DNA of 64,000 nt from Fidelibacterota bacterium (GTDB taxonomy: Bacteria > Fidelibacterota > Marinisomatia > SCGC-AAA003-L08 > TS1B11), in contig SCKI01000002.1 of assembly GCA_004124295.1 (NCBI GenBank), forward strand, positions 1-64,000, in the 5' to 3' direction. This document shows, in pieces, positions 16,756-25,702 of this stretch (position 1 is its first letter; each line of letters opens with the position of its first letter). The notes beneath the pieces were generated by a model. The model had not been told where the DNA came from. It did not search any database and saw only the letters and a program-made list of their open reading frames with translations. A program made the translations under genes and the position numbers.

Positions 16756-18139
16756 GAAAGAATTCACGGCGCCAAGAACCGGTAGCGCCGATCTTTTGGC
16801 ATACTTCAAACATCAGGTTCAGACGAACATCGGTGAGGGTGATATCCCTATCCGCTTCGCGGTGACGGCCACCACCGATGATGATTATCACTACGAGGTT
16901 GGTCTGCTCACAGGCCAGAAGGATTCCCGTTTTCAATCAGGGCCTTCGATATTCGAGTCGGCCAAAAGGCAGATTGAAAACACCCAACAGTTCAATGTTG
17001 TGCTAACCATACCCACAGGGATTGGGGCTGAGCTCGGCGGCCATGATGGAGATGCCGGATCCTTGGCCAAGCTAATCGGCGCCAACTGTGATCACCTCAT
17101 TACTCATCCCAATGTTGTCAATGCATCGGATATCAATGAGCTGCCGGCAAACGGTTTATATGTTGAGGGGAGCGTCCTCAGCCGGTTCATGCTGGGTTCC
17201 ATTGGTCTGCAGCCGGTTAGATCCAACCGACTGCTGGTGGTTGTCGATGCACACCCGGATCAGGCCTTTGTAAACGCTGCCATCAATGCAGTGAGTGCAG
17301 CCAGGGCATCCTATGGTTTGGAGTGCCCCCGGGTCGTTCAGATGGACCCACCGATAGAGTTGACGGCACAGTATAGTGAATCCGGTAGGGCAGTTGGGCG
17401 TATCGATGGCTTTAAGGCCCTCATAGATATCCTGGACAAGTACAAGGGCGAGTATGATGCTGTCGCCCTCGCATCGGTGATCTATGTCCCCTTTAGCTAT
17501 CACACCGATTATTTCGATCAGAAGGGCGCGATGGTCAATCCCTGGGGCGGTGTCGAAGCGATGCTGACCCATACTATCTCGGAGTTCTATAACGTCCCCT
17601 CAGCCCATGCCCCAATGTTTGAGAATCAGCAGATAGCCAATATGGATCCCGGTGTTGTTGATCCCCGCATGGCCGCTGAGGCGATATCACTAACGTTTCT
17701 TCAGAGTGTACTCAAGGGCCTTCAGAGATCTCCCAGAATCGTGACCGGCCTGGATGCCATGAAGCACCATAGTGTCTTGTCGGCAGCGGATATCTCCTGC
17801 CTGGTCATTCCGGATGGCGTCCTTGGACTACCTACGTTGGCCGCACTTGAGCAAGGGATACCAGTGATCGCCGTCAAAGAAAATAAAAACCTGATGAATA
17901 ATGATTTGACATTGCTACCTTGGGCTGCGGGTCAGCTACACATAGTTGAAAACTATTGGGAGGCCATGGGAGTTCTGTCCGCTCTTAAGGCTGGCATTAG
18001 TCCCGACTCAGTTCGTCGACCATTGGCCGATACCGAAGTGATTGGCGAAACAGAAGAATTGGCTAATGTCATGCTCGGTGCGAAATTGAGCGATTTATCT
18101 CTGCCCAAACCTGTGAAGGTCGAAGATTATAAATCTTGA
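16742..18139 (+). CDS. DUF3326 family protein
   Basis: 465 residues from the ATG at 16742, preceded by GGAG; a longer frame from 16688 would overlap nspC further. Strongly conserved blocks are IPTGIGAELGGHDGDAG, HLITHPNVVNASDINE, LYVEGSVLSRFMLG and LQPVRSNRLLVV, then IPDGVLGLPTLAALEQGIPVIAVKEN near the end. I recognise this as the DUF3326 family; its reaction is unknown to me. Overlap with nspC suggests a related role, possibly in polyamine metabolism, but that is inference. No signal peptide or membrane helix. Confidence 0.75.
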   Translation: MITLEKEFTAPRTGSADLLAYFKHQVQTNIGEGDIPIRFAVTATTDDDYHYEVGLLTGQKDSRFQSGPSIFESAKRQIENTQQFNVVLTIPTGIGAELGGHDGDAGSLAKLIGANCDHLITHPNVVNASDINELPANGLYVEGSVLSRFMLGSIGLQPVRSNRLLVVVDAHPDQAFVNAAINAVSAARASYGLECPRVVQMDPPIELTAQYSESGRAVGRIDGFKALIDILDKYKGEYDAVALASVIYVPFSYHTDYFDQKGAMVNPWGGVEAMLTHTISEFYNVPSAHAPMFENQQIANMDPGVVDPRMAAEAISLTFLQSVLKGLQRSPRIVTGLDAMKHHSVLSAADISCLVIPDGVLGLPTLAALEQGIPVIAVKENKNLMNNDLTLLPWAAGQLHIVENYWEAMGVLSALKAGISPDSVRRPLADTEVIGETEELANVMLGAKLSDLSLPKPVKVEDYKS

Positions 18140-18267
18140 TGTTTTTTCAAATGCGCTAGAGGGTTTCCTTCAACACAATAGTAGATTATTTCAATTTCTC
18201 GGATATGCATTAAAATTTGCCTCAAATTCAGGATATCACCTACGAAACATAGTAGATGAATCTTTGA

Positions 18268-18873
18268 ATGTCGCCTGAATACGTCATATTTATTGGACAA
18301 GGATCATGGGGGGGAAATTTGAGTGATCCCAAGTTACTGGAGAATCTCATGCAACTCGGAGCGGGGGTTCAGGCATGCTTGGATAAAAGACTTAGCATGC
18401 CTGCGCTGATACTCCTTTATTCAGCAATTGATATTACGAGCTGGTTAGCATCAGGTTATACCAGTTCGACAGTGCGAGAACGTTTCACATCTTGGGTCGA
18501 CCAGTACCTCTTATCCGCTAAGCGACTTGGTTGTACATCACTTGAGCTGTATTCAGCCCGGTGTGGTATAGTTCATACATTTACGCCTGATTCCCAGTTA
18601 GCGAATATTGAGGGAATCCGACGAGTTGCGTACGCGTGGGGCTCTGCAAAATCCGTAGATCTGCAAACATTGATTGAAAAGACTAACTGGACGGATAGGC
18701 TTGTTGCGGTTCATGTGGAAGAGCTATTTGAAGGGTGGAGACTTGGGGCTCTTGCATTTGTCAATGAACTGCAGGAGAATCCCAAACGGGCTGAAATGGT
18801 AAAGTTAAAAGCCAGAAAGTTTTTTGACCACTTGGCGGCGGATTCAATCGAATCCCTACATCGCAAGGAATAA
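18268..18873 (+). CDS. HEPN-like protein (putative RNase-type)
   Basis: 201 residues, mostly helical. The segment ELYSARCGIVHTF contains Arg98 and His103, the R-x4-H motif of HEPN ribonucleases. It follows a helix with SAIDITSWLASG that fits the first HEPN helix. HEPN proteins act as toxin or defence RNases, often with a nucleotidyltransferase or ATPase partner; none is adjacent here. The start is uncertain because no good ribosome site precedes the ATG at 18268. The surrounding DNA is AT-rich and partly decayed, consistent with a defence or cargo region. Confidence 0.5.
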   Translation: MSPEYVIFIGQGSWGGNLSDPKLLENLMQLGAGVQACLDKRLSMPALILLYSAIDITSWLASGYTSSTVRERFTSWVDQYLLSAKRLGCTSLELYSARCGIVHTFTPDSQLANIEGIRRVAYAWGSAKSVDLQTLIEKTNWTDRLVAVHVEELFEGWRLGALAFVNELQENPKRAEMVKLKARKFFDHLAADSIESLHRKE

Positions 18874-19330
18874 CTCGTTTACCGGGAATCACTGTTGCTT
18901 GAAACCGAATTCCACTATAGAGCGCTACCTAGTTGTGATGTACATACTCTACTGGCAACCATTATCTCCTCCAAAACTCAGGAGATTACACATCGAATTC
19001 AGGAGACTACTGACTGTTTTAGGCTAAAACTCAGGACATTTCTGTTGTTATCTAGTGAGTTTTGCACGTCGGGAGAATATCCTGCACAGAACGCTTCAAT
19101 TGAGGTGCCAGTTAATCCTTTGAAACGTGAAATGTGCCTCTTAGTTTTAGACCCAAGTAGCTCACATTGCTTTGACGATGTACAGCAAGTGGTATGACTT
19201 CGGACGCGGGTCTCATCGACATGGCATTGGAGCAGAGCATCCAAGCCGCTATTGCCAAACTCTACTCGGCGCAGACACTCTTAAATACTATTCACGTTGT
19301 TCTACATGGACTATCAACCCTAAAATAGAC

Positions 19331-19619
19331 ATGCTAGGCATGCTTGAGCCCATCCACGCGGACATGGTGGACATCATCGAGAACCTACAGCTATCACCGG
19401 CTGCTCCTGATGTAGAAGGGGCAGATCGCGCCGGAATCACTCCTGGCGGTTGCCGCCGAGGCGCTCACCAACGCCACCGTTGGAAACGGGGTGGGTAACT
19501 GGCACTTCCACAATGGAAGGACGGAACCAGCAGTGCAGGTGTTTCGGCAAGTGCTGGAAGGGAGTCGGTGGGTGGCGTTCGGATATATCGCAGCCGAGGC
19601 GGATCTGAGCATGCTATAA
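19331..19619 (+). pseudogene. Decayed C-terminal fragment of a TPR-type protein
   Basis: Two frames contribute. From 19331 one reads MLEPIHADMVDIIEN. After a shift near 19415, the frame ending at the TAA of 19617-19619 reads KGQIAPESLLAVAAEAL, then GVGNWHFHNGRTEPAVQVF and AFGYIAAEADL. These match the ends of secreted TPR proteins (pattern GxGNWxxxNG ... W.AFGYIAAEAxL) that I know from several phyla. A frameshift and loss of the N-terminal part make it a pseudogene. The stretch before it (18874-19330) holds no convincing gene, only scattered short frames. Confidence 0.5.
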
Positions 19620-19685
19620 CAAGGGAGGGGGGCAGCATATTGGCTGGCCAATACCCACCCAGCTATGAGGGGTCGGTGGAAGAAA

Positions 19686-20549
19686 ATGGCTGCTTTTAAG
19701 CATCACAAATCACAGGCTATGTTATTAGTATTTCTTCTGGCATTTTTTATTCTGTTTAGCCTGGCGGGCTTCTTAATCTCGATTAGGCCCCCGAGAATTA
19801 CTTCAAACGCCAGTCCCGCCGATTTTGGGTTACGATATGAGGAGGTTTCATTCCCGACCACGGACGGCCTCGAGCTGAAGGGCTGGTATATCCCCAACCG
19901 AGGGGACCAAGCCAAGACGGTCATACTCCTGCATGGCTATCCTGCCGATAAGGGAGATATTTTGCCCCTCATGTCCTTTCTAAGCGCCTATTATAATCTC
20001 CTGCTCTTCGACTTTCGCTATTTGGGGCAGAGCCAAGGCAGGATTTCTACCATCGGGGGGAGGGAAACAGAAGACCTCCTGGCCGCGATCCGCTTCCTCA
20101 AATCGCGTGGCATAGGAGAAGTGGGCGTGTGGGGTTTCTCACTGGGGGGCGCCGTGGCATTGATGGCGGCTAAGGAGGCGCCGGAGATTAAAGCCATCGT
20201 TTCTGAATCAAGCTATGCCCGGCTGGATCTCATGGTGCGCGAATTCTACCGCATCCCGGGATTGAAATACCCCCTGGCCTACCTTACCGGTCTGTGGTCG
20301 AAGATTTTCCTGGGGATTGACCTGAAAAACGTCTCACCGGCCGAGAGTGTCACAGGACTTGACATACCCATCCTCGTTGTGCATTCGAAAAACGACAGGG
20401 TAATCCCTTTCTGGCATGCTCTCCTGCTTCAGGAGGCTTTAAGAGATAACCCCAGGGCAGAGTTCTGGTTTGAGGAGAACCTGGCACATGGACAGGTCGG
20501 CGGAAAGTATCGGAAGCGGATCGAGGCGTTCTTCGAGGAGAGCCTGTGA
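19686..20549 (+). CDS. Membrane-anchored alpha/beta hydrolase
   Basis: 287 residues from the ATG at 19686 (the ATG at 19665 is an alternative seven codons earlier). An N-terminal membrane helix (MLLVFLLAFFILFSLAGFLI) is followed by an alpha/beta hydrolase fold. The pieces are LLHGYPADKGD (oxyanion HG), the nucleophile elbow GFSLGG, the acid VVHSKNDRVIPF and the base histidine in LAHGQ. This is the family of BAAT/FrsA-like or YfhR/ABHD13-like serine hydrolases; the substrate is unknown. It is a single-gene unit between the decayed TPR gene and the insertion element. Confidence 0.8.
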   Translation: MAAFKHHKSQAMLLVFLLAFFILFSLAGFLISIRPPRITSNASPADFGLRYEEVSFPTTDGLELKGWYIPNRGDQAKTVILLHGYPADKGDILPLMSFLSAYYNLLLFDFRYLGQSQGRISTIGGRETEDLLAAIRFLKSRGIGEVGVWGFSLGGAVALMAAKEAPEIKAIVSESSYARLDLMVREFYRIPGLKYPLAYLTGLWSKIFLGIDLKNVSPAESVTGLDIPILVVHSKNDRVIPFWHALLLQEALRDNPRAEFWFEENLAHGQVGGKYRKRIEAFFEESL

Positions 20550-20729
20550 GTGTTCACCGGCAGATCATTTGGATAGGCATCAAGGGCTGAGACTTTAATA
20601 GGGCTATCCGGGGGAGCACGGAGTCAGATGAAGGATGGGACTAGATGACTCAATTTTATTCTCTTTTCAGCCGGGGTACCCCTGCCGGGCTTCCTGGCTC
20701 ACACATTTCCTCGTGATGAACTGTGATAC

Positions 20730-21733
20730 TTCATACCCTCCCGGACTCTTATTGCTGATATTTAAGAGTAAAAATGGAGGGTTGTTCGATGGAGGGACTG
20801 GTTCAGAGATTGGTTCGAGATGAACTGAGGTTTAGAAAGAAGTTGATGGTGTTGGAGTATGCCCGGGGTATCGGCAGCAATGCTCAAGCATGCGGAGATT
20901 TTAATATCCCTGATTCAAGCTTCTGTGAGTGGAAGAAAGCCTACGAGAAGGAAGGTAAAGCCGGCCTAAGAAGGAAGAAGCCGGTGGCTTATTCGCATCC
21001 CAAGAAGATTTCCATACAAGTTGCTGAGAAAATTCTTCAGATCAGGCGAGCTTATCAACTGGGCCCTGAGCGTATCATGTGGTACCTGGAGCGTTATCAT
21101 GGGATCTCTGTATCAGAATCGAGTGTCTACCGTATCCTGGCTCGCAACGGTCTGAATCGGCTGCCCAAAACAGCACCACGGCGGGCTCTGCACACCAAAC
21201 GATATGCTAAAACGGTTCCGGGGCATCATATTCAGGTCGATGTGAAGTTCCTGACGCTAGAGGACTATGAGGGACACAAAGTCCGCCGCTATCAGTACAC
21301 GGCTATCGATGACGCAACCCGTGTCAGAGCGCTTCAGATCTACCAGAAACATCATCAACAGTGCGCCATTCGGTTCGTCGACTATCTGGTTGAAAAGTTC
21401 CCGTTTAGGATCCATACTATCAGAACGGACAGAGGGCATGAGTTCCAGGCAAAGTTCCACTGGCATGTTGAGGACCAGGGGATGAAGCATGTCTATATCA
21501 AGCCTAGATCACCCCAGTTGAACGGCAAGGTTGAGAGATCCCATCGGACTGATCAGCAGGAGTTTTACCAGTTGTTGACCTACACCGGTGATGTTGATTT
21601 GAATAGAAAACTGGAGGCGTGGGAGCGGTTTTACAACTTTGATCGACCTCATGGTGCCTTTGCTGGAAAAACACCTTATGAAGTGCTGAGGTCTCTGTTA
21701 AATTAACTGCAAATCAGTCCGGCAGGGTATGGA
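20730..21733 (+). mobile_element. IS481-family insertion sequence
   Basis: About 1 kb bounded by imperfect terminal inverted repeats: TTCATACCCTCCCGGACT at 20730-20747, and at 21716-21733 the sequence whose complement is TCCATACCCTGCCGGACT (16 of 18 match). It encloses one transposase gene. No clear target duplication is seen just outside. It appears intact, since the transposase is full length with all three acidic residues. Confidence 0.8.
20789..21706 (+). CDS. IS481-family transposase
   Basis: 305 residues from the ATG at 20789, chosen because GGAGGG stands 8 bases ahead; an ATG five codons earlier is possible. An N-terminal helix-turn-helix pair (SNAQACGDFNIPDSSFCEWKK) precedes a retroviral-type DDE core. 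The acidic residues are HIQVDVKFL, IRTDRGHEF and NGKVERSHRT, ending in NFDRPHGAFAGKTPYE. This is the single-ORF organisation of IS481, not the frameshifted IS3 type. Confidence 0.92.
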   Translation: MEGLVQRLVRDELRFRKKLMVLEYARGIGSNAQACGDFNIPDSSFCEWKKAYEKEGKAGLRRKKPVAYSHPKKISIQVAEKILQIRRAYQLGPERIMWYLERYHGISVSESSVYRILARNGLNRLPKTAPRRALHTKRYAKTVPGHHIQVDVKFLTLEDYEGHKVRRYQYTAIDDATRVRALQIYQKHHQQCAIRFVDYLVEKFPFRIHTIRTDRGHEFQAKFHWHVEDQGMKHVYIKPRSPQLNGKVERSHRTDQQEFYQLLTYTGDVDLNRKLEAWERFYNFDRPHGAFAGKTPYEVLRSLLN

Positions 21734-21851
21734 GGACTACAATTGCAAAATCTGAGGAACGCGGCACTTATCGGGCCATATCAATAATATTCCAAGAACT
21801 TCTGTGGCCAATTCTATGGCAGTCCATTTGCATATTCGGAGGTCTTTCACG

Positions 21852-21880
21852 CCCATAATTCCCATAATTCCCACAATTCC
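21852..21880. repeat. Array of three 9-bp repeats (left, inverted)
   Basis: CCCATAATT, CCCATAATT and CCCACAATT in direct succession, then CC. Read on the other strand this is AATTGTGGG followed by two AATTATGGG. An inverted counterpart lies at 25703-25729, on the far side of the unknown-HTH-primase genes. Candidates are iterons of a replication origin or recombinase/regulator binding sites. The remaining part of 21734-22068 shows nothing else I can name. Confidence 0.6.
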
Positions 21881-22068
21881 GCTAACCTATCGGGCTTAGA
21901 TCCCTTTTTATCCTGTCCAATGCTAAGTCGGTACAAACTGGTAATCTGGGAAATATGGACTTTATCTTTCTTAGCAGTTTTATTTTCCTCCTTTCATAAT
22001 CGCAATTCGCTTTCATTTTATGGGTCAAGTGGAAGTGACTATTGGATTTGAAATTATCGGAGTTATTA

Positions 22069-22947
22069 ATGAGCAAAAAAGACAAAAATAGGGGTCGCAA
22101 GCGGTCTGAGGAGTTAATGCGCTCAATTCAAGCAGAGCGAAAGAAGTCCTCCCCGCCTGAATGGGCATATGGTCTAGTTCGCAGCCCAGATGGTGAACTG
22201 ACATATTTTCCGCCAAGTTCGATGCTATGGATCAACCCGGAGATTATTTCCGCTGAATTTCGCGACGCCCTTCGGTTTGCCACCAGGTATCTTAAAAATG
22301 AAACGAAGCTCAATATTGAGGAGATTGTAATAAAAATCTTGAATACAATCTACAGAGAGGACATGATGTTTGGCGGTCGGTATGATGCTGATGGTGCTAA
22401 GGCCTTTCTCAGAGGAAACATAAAAGCGGCCAAGAGCACATTGAAAAAGGTTGAAAAGGACTCCTATAACAATAGTTACGAATATGGACTGTATAGAATA
22501 CGGCCTATTATCGAAGATAATATTAAACAACTTGAAACACTCTTGAAGGATCTCACGGAGATAAAAAAGAAAAGAAGTGATTACTCCGATGCTTCCGCGG
22601 CAATCAAGGATGCCGTTAAACAAGTCGCTGCTCTGGATGATGGACACCTCAAAACCCATGACCAGATTGGATTAGTCATACTTGCGTCCGGACTTTTTCA
22701 ACATATCAGATGCATATTCAACGATGATTTGAAGATTGGACCGCGCATAGATGGGAACGGCCTTCAAGTCGTGCCCATCCCACTTGATAAGTGGCCAAAT
22801 GACCTTCGAACTCAAACCCAAGCGTGCCAGTACCTCGAAACGAGCCCCAAGCATGAACCCCGGTGCTTATACTCCACCAAGGGATATGGCGTTAAAGCAA
22901 CAGAGAGGATTCAGCGAATCCTGCCCTTAAAAAAATCCAATAGCTAA
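22069..22947 (+). CDS. Hypothetical protein of the mobile element
   Basis: 292 residues from the ATG at 22069, which has TCGGAG ahead; the upstream in-frame TTG at 22042 is less likely. No family recognised. The N-terminus is very basic (MSKKDKNRGRKRSEEL). The middle is helical and Lys/Glu-rich with possible coiled coil (residues 120-180, TLKKVEKD ... ETLLKDLTEIKKKR). No membrane segment. AT-rich and located between a 9-bp repeat array and the HTH gene, it is probably cargo or a replication accessory of the element. Confidence 0.6.
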   Translation: MSKKDKNRGRKRSEELMRSIQAERKKSSPPEWAYGLVRSPDGELTYFPPSSMLWINPEIISAEFRDALRFATRYLKNETKLNIEEIVIKILNTIYREDMMFGGRYDADGAKAFLRGNIKAAKSTLKKVEKDSYNNSYEYGLYRIRPIIEDNIKQLETLLKDLTEIKKKRSDYSDASAAIKDAVKQVAALDDGHLKTHDQIGLVILASGLFQHIRCIFNDDLKIGPRIDGNGLQVVPIPLDKWPNDLRTQTQACQYLETSPKHEPRCLYSTKGYGVKATERIQRILPLKKSNS

Positions 22948-23050
22948 AGATTTTCCTCCTCCTTCGCGCAATCCGCATCTAAAACGGCACACCATCTGTT
23001 ATATATATGAAGGATGGCTTCTTTCTATTCCTAGTGCGCCGGTCTATCTC

Positions 23051-23086
23051 TTGATCCTACGCCAAAAACATTTCTTGGAGGATCAA
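23051..23086 (+). promoter_or_regulatory. Interrupted inverted repeat upstream of the HTH gene
   Basis: TTGATCC (23051-23057) pairs with GGATCAA (23080-23086), and inside it CCAA (23062-23065) pairs with TTGG (23075-23078). There is no T run after it, so it is not a standard terminator. It may be an operator for the small HTH protein or an RNA leader element. Confidence 0.4.
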
Positions 23087-23110
23087 ACTTAAACCTTCAA
23101 TAATCTGCTT

Positions 23111-23139
23111 ATTATTCTTCCCACCAAAAGGAGAATAAT
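23111..23139 (+). promoter_or_regulatory. Hairpin covering the ribosome site of the HTH gene
   Basis: ATTATTCT (23111-23118) is the perfect complement of AGAATAAT (23132-23139). The right arm includes the end of the AAAAGGAG ribosome site just ahead of the ATG at 23142. In RNA the stem would partly hide the ribosome site; in DNA it could be a dimer binding site. Either would fit autoregulation. Confidence 0.4.
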
Positions 23140-23141
23140 GA

Positions 23142-23363
23142 ATGGATGAACTAAAAGTGGACCACGGCCTGACTCGAAAAGGACTGGTAGAAGAGACAAA
23201 ATGCCAACCGTACATCGTTGATTATTTAAGATCCTGCGGCCGGTTACCTATCCTCCGCTCCTCCCCGGGCAGTGGTACTGCCATCCTCTACTCACCTGAC
23301 GCAGTTGCAATAATAAATGACCATCTTGCCCGGAAACAACCCAAAAAGCCGGCCGATGAATGA
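23142..23363 (+). CDS. Small MerR/excisionase-like HTH protein
   Basis: 73 residues. The segment LTRKGLVEETKCQPYIVDYLRSCGRLPIL looks like a winged helix-turn-helix of the MerR/excisionase kind, ending in a wing with YSPDAVAIINDHL, a usual MerR-type tail. An AAAAGGAG ribosome site precedes it. The end overlaps the primase-like gene by 8 bp. Such small proteins serve as excisionase, recombination directionality factor or replication repressor in integrated elements; which one is not decidable here. Confidence 0.6.
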   Translation: MDELKVDHGLTRKGLVEETKCQPYIVDYLRSCGRLPILRSSPGSGTAILYSPDAVAIINDHLARKQPKKPADE

Positions 23364-25689
23364 AGTTTCGGATTTGTTCTTTGCCCATATCGGTGAGCTA
23401 CGCCCCTCTGGCAGTGATGGTCAGTTTCAAGGACATTGCTGTTTCCATGATGACAAAACACCATCTTTTTCGGTCAACCTTGATGCCGCTTCCGAGTCGT
23501 ATGGTCTTTGGATCTGTTTCGCCGGTTGCGGCTCAGGAACAGCCAAATCATTTGCCCAAGAAGTGGGTCAGCCGTCACCTCAAAAAGAAAATCATGGGCC
23601 GATGAATAAATGCAACAAACAGATCAAAACACCAATGGACTCGGGGGATAATAAATCCGATTCCAAAGAGCTGTCAAAGGACAACAAGCGGAAGGCAATG
23701 GGGTATCACCGGTATCTACTCGAACATCTGTTCGAGTTGCAAGCTGCCAAAAAAGTCCCTGACTGTTGGACACTAGACTTGATATCAAAAACCTTTACAG
23801 GTTATGATTGTGGGGAGGGCGCGATCACCTTCCTGCATACCAACGAAGACGGTCGTGGTTTAAACATCAAGTGGCATAAATCAGAGAAGGGCAAGCGGCC
23901 GCGAGGTGTCAGGGGACATAATAAAATACGATTATATCCCCAGCATTTGACAAATGAAGACGGAGCCGAACCGCTTTTCTTCGGTGAAGGTGAAAAGGAT
24001 TGCCTGACTCTGCTTGCCCATAATATTTCGGCTGTAACACTTACGACAGGCGCGGATAGCGTTCGAGCGGATCTTTCATTAATTCGTAATCATAAAGATA
24101 TTACAATCATTTATGACAATGATGCAGCTGGAAGGAAGGGTGCGATTAAACTGGCAGAAATTCTGTTGGAGGCCTGTCCAGAGGCAAACATCTACATATT
24201 TCATTGGCCCGCTAACCTGCCGAATGGCTTCGACGTCACAGATTTTTTCCAGGGTGACGGTACCTCTGATTCATTCAAAAAGATGGTCCGCGAGAATAGA
24301 ACTCTTTTTCAATCTGAACTTCCTCAAGCCAAGCGACCAATGATCCCCTCTGCGGAGAACACTTTTCAACCTCGAATCAATCATGAATTACTCACGGATT
24401 CCCTCAAATTATACCTACAGGCAGTATCAAGCACCACTGATGCGCCTGACGAATTCCTGGTAGTTTCAGCATTACCGATCTGGGCGGGTATAGTTGGGCA
24501 TCAATTGATGGGGCCAAATAATTTGCGGTCAAATATATGGGTGACAGTATTTGCTGATTCAGGTTTAGCGCGCAAATCAACGGCCCTGAAAATAGCAAGG
24601 CACCCCGCCGCGCTCATCCAACAGGAAGGCGATGTACAGTTTCGGAAAAGGTTAGCGCCGTATGAAAAGGAACTAAAAAAATGGGAGAAGGATGAGGGCG
24701 ATGAAACGTCAAAACCGAGGCGACCAACACCTAATATAATATTATTGCCGGTCGACTTCAGCGATGCAGGATTCTACCAAATGCTAAAAGATAATGGCGC
24801 TGCAGGGGTAATTATCGCATCTGAATTTTCCGATTTTCATTCGAAATTGCATCGCAAATACACAAGTCAGGCCGACGCATTCTTAAACGCTTACGACAAT
24901 GAACGCATGACGAGAATGACCCGCATGCATGGGATGGAGACCATTGAGGAACCGACCTTCTCTATTCTTGGCGCAACCACTTTTCAAAGTTTTAAAAACG
25001 TTTTTAAAGCCTCTGAACTGGAAAACGGCTTCTTTCAGAGGATCTTTCCAGTTGCCCTCGCAGCCCCCACAAAAGAAAGACTGGGATTTCTCCAACGATC
25101 TGAGGTTGAGCCAGCCTATGTGAAGTCGATTCAAGGAAAGATGCGGGATTGGATAGAGAGAAATAGCACGATGAAGGTAACAATATCGGATGATGTAAAA
25201 GAAGAATTCGACACTTGGGAGATGAATTTTGTAGAGGCAAGCAAATCATCCGGGGAGCGTTGGATAGCTCCACATATTGAACGATTGGTTCCTGGGGTTC
25301 TCAAACTGGCAATGTTGCTCGAATCAATGGAAGTGAAGTCCATATCCTGGTGCACGGAAATTACCATTTCCTCCAAGACTCTGCACTGTGCCATCATGCT
25401 GATCGAGAATATTTTTCTGCCTTCAATTCGTTACCTCCGTTATGAAATCCTATTTTCGGGCACCGATTTAACGCTTGAGAAAAAGATTGAAAATGCTTTG
25501 ATGGAAGCTGGTGGATCTATCGCTCGGTCTGAGTTAACAAGGTCTATCCGGTCCTCGAAGTATGCCTTAGATGAGACCCTATTTGCGCTAGAGAGCAAGA
25601 ATCTGATCCAGACGCTAAAGGAGGATGTACAGCGTGATCAGGGCGGAGGCGCCCCTGTTACAACCATTTCTTGGGTCGGGGATCACTGA
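23356..25689 (+). CDS. Primase-like protein: CHC2 zinc finger, TOPRIM, DUF3987
   Basis: 777 residues from the ATG at 23356, which overlaps the HTH gene. Residues 10-60 form a CHC2-type zinc finger (GHCCFHDDKTPSFSV ... LWICFAGCGSG). A TOPRIM domain follows near 205-285 (FFGEGEKDCLTLL with the Glu, IIYDNDAAGRKGA with the DxD). From about residue 340 comes a DUF3987-type helicase-like part with a degenerate nucleotide loop (FADSGLARKSTALK) and an FSDFHSKLHRKY segment. A C-terminal winged-helix region ends near ISWVGDH. The combination is typical of replication proteins of phages, integrative elements and satellites, synthesising primers at the element's origin. Array repeats on both sides fit an origin nearby. 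Confidence 0.8.
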   Translation: MNEVSDLFFAHIGELRPSGSDGQFQGHCCFHDDKTPSFSVNLDAASESYGLWICFAGCGSGTAKSFAQEVGQPSPQKENHGPMNKCNKQIKTPMDSGDNKSDSKELSKDNKRKAMGYHRYLLEHLFELQAAKKVPDCWTLDLISKTFTGYDCGEGAITFLHTNEDGRGLNIKWHKSEKGKRPRGVRGHNKIRLYPQHLTNEDGAEPLFFGEGEKDCLTLLAHNISAVTLTTGADSVRADLSLIRNHKDITIIYDNDAAGRKGAIKLAEILLEACPEANIYIFHWPANLPNGFDVTDFFQGDGTSDSFKKMVRENRTLFQSELPQAKRPMIPSAENTFQPRINHELLTDSLKLYLQAVSSTTDAPDEFLVVSALPIWAGIVGHQLMGPNNLRSNIWVTVFADSGLARKSTALKIARHPAALIQQEGDVQFRKRLAPYEKELKKWEKDEGDETSKPRRPTPNIILLPVDFSDAGFYQMLKDNGAAGVIIASEFSDFHSKLHRKYTSQADAFLNAYDNERMTRMTRMHGMETIEEPTFSILGATTFQSFKNVFKASELENGFFQRIFPVALAAPTKERLGFLQRSEVEPAYVKSIQGKMRDWIERNSTMKVTISDDVKEEFDTWEMNFVEASKSSGERWIAPHIERLVPGVLKLAMLLESMEVKSISWCTEITISSKTLHCAIMLIENIFLPSIRYLRYEILFSGTDLTLEKKIENALMEAGGSIARSELTRSIRSSKYALDETLFALESKNLIQTLKEDVQRDQGGGAPVTTISWVGDH

Positions 25690-25702
25690 TGTATGCCATC
25701 GT

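Noticed and set aside
18874-19330. Short plus-strand frames (100 and 67 codons)
   Set aside because: No ribosome site, no recognisable motif, AT-rich intergenic composition. A few near copies of TCAGGA were seen there but are too loose to call a repeat array.
21734-22068. Left attachment repeat matching the tRNA-Met 3' end
   Set aside because: I looked for a second copy of the tRNA 3' portion in the window and did not see one; serine recombinases may use cores too short to recognise by eye.
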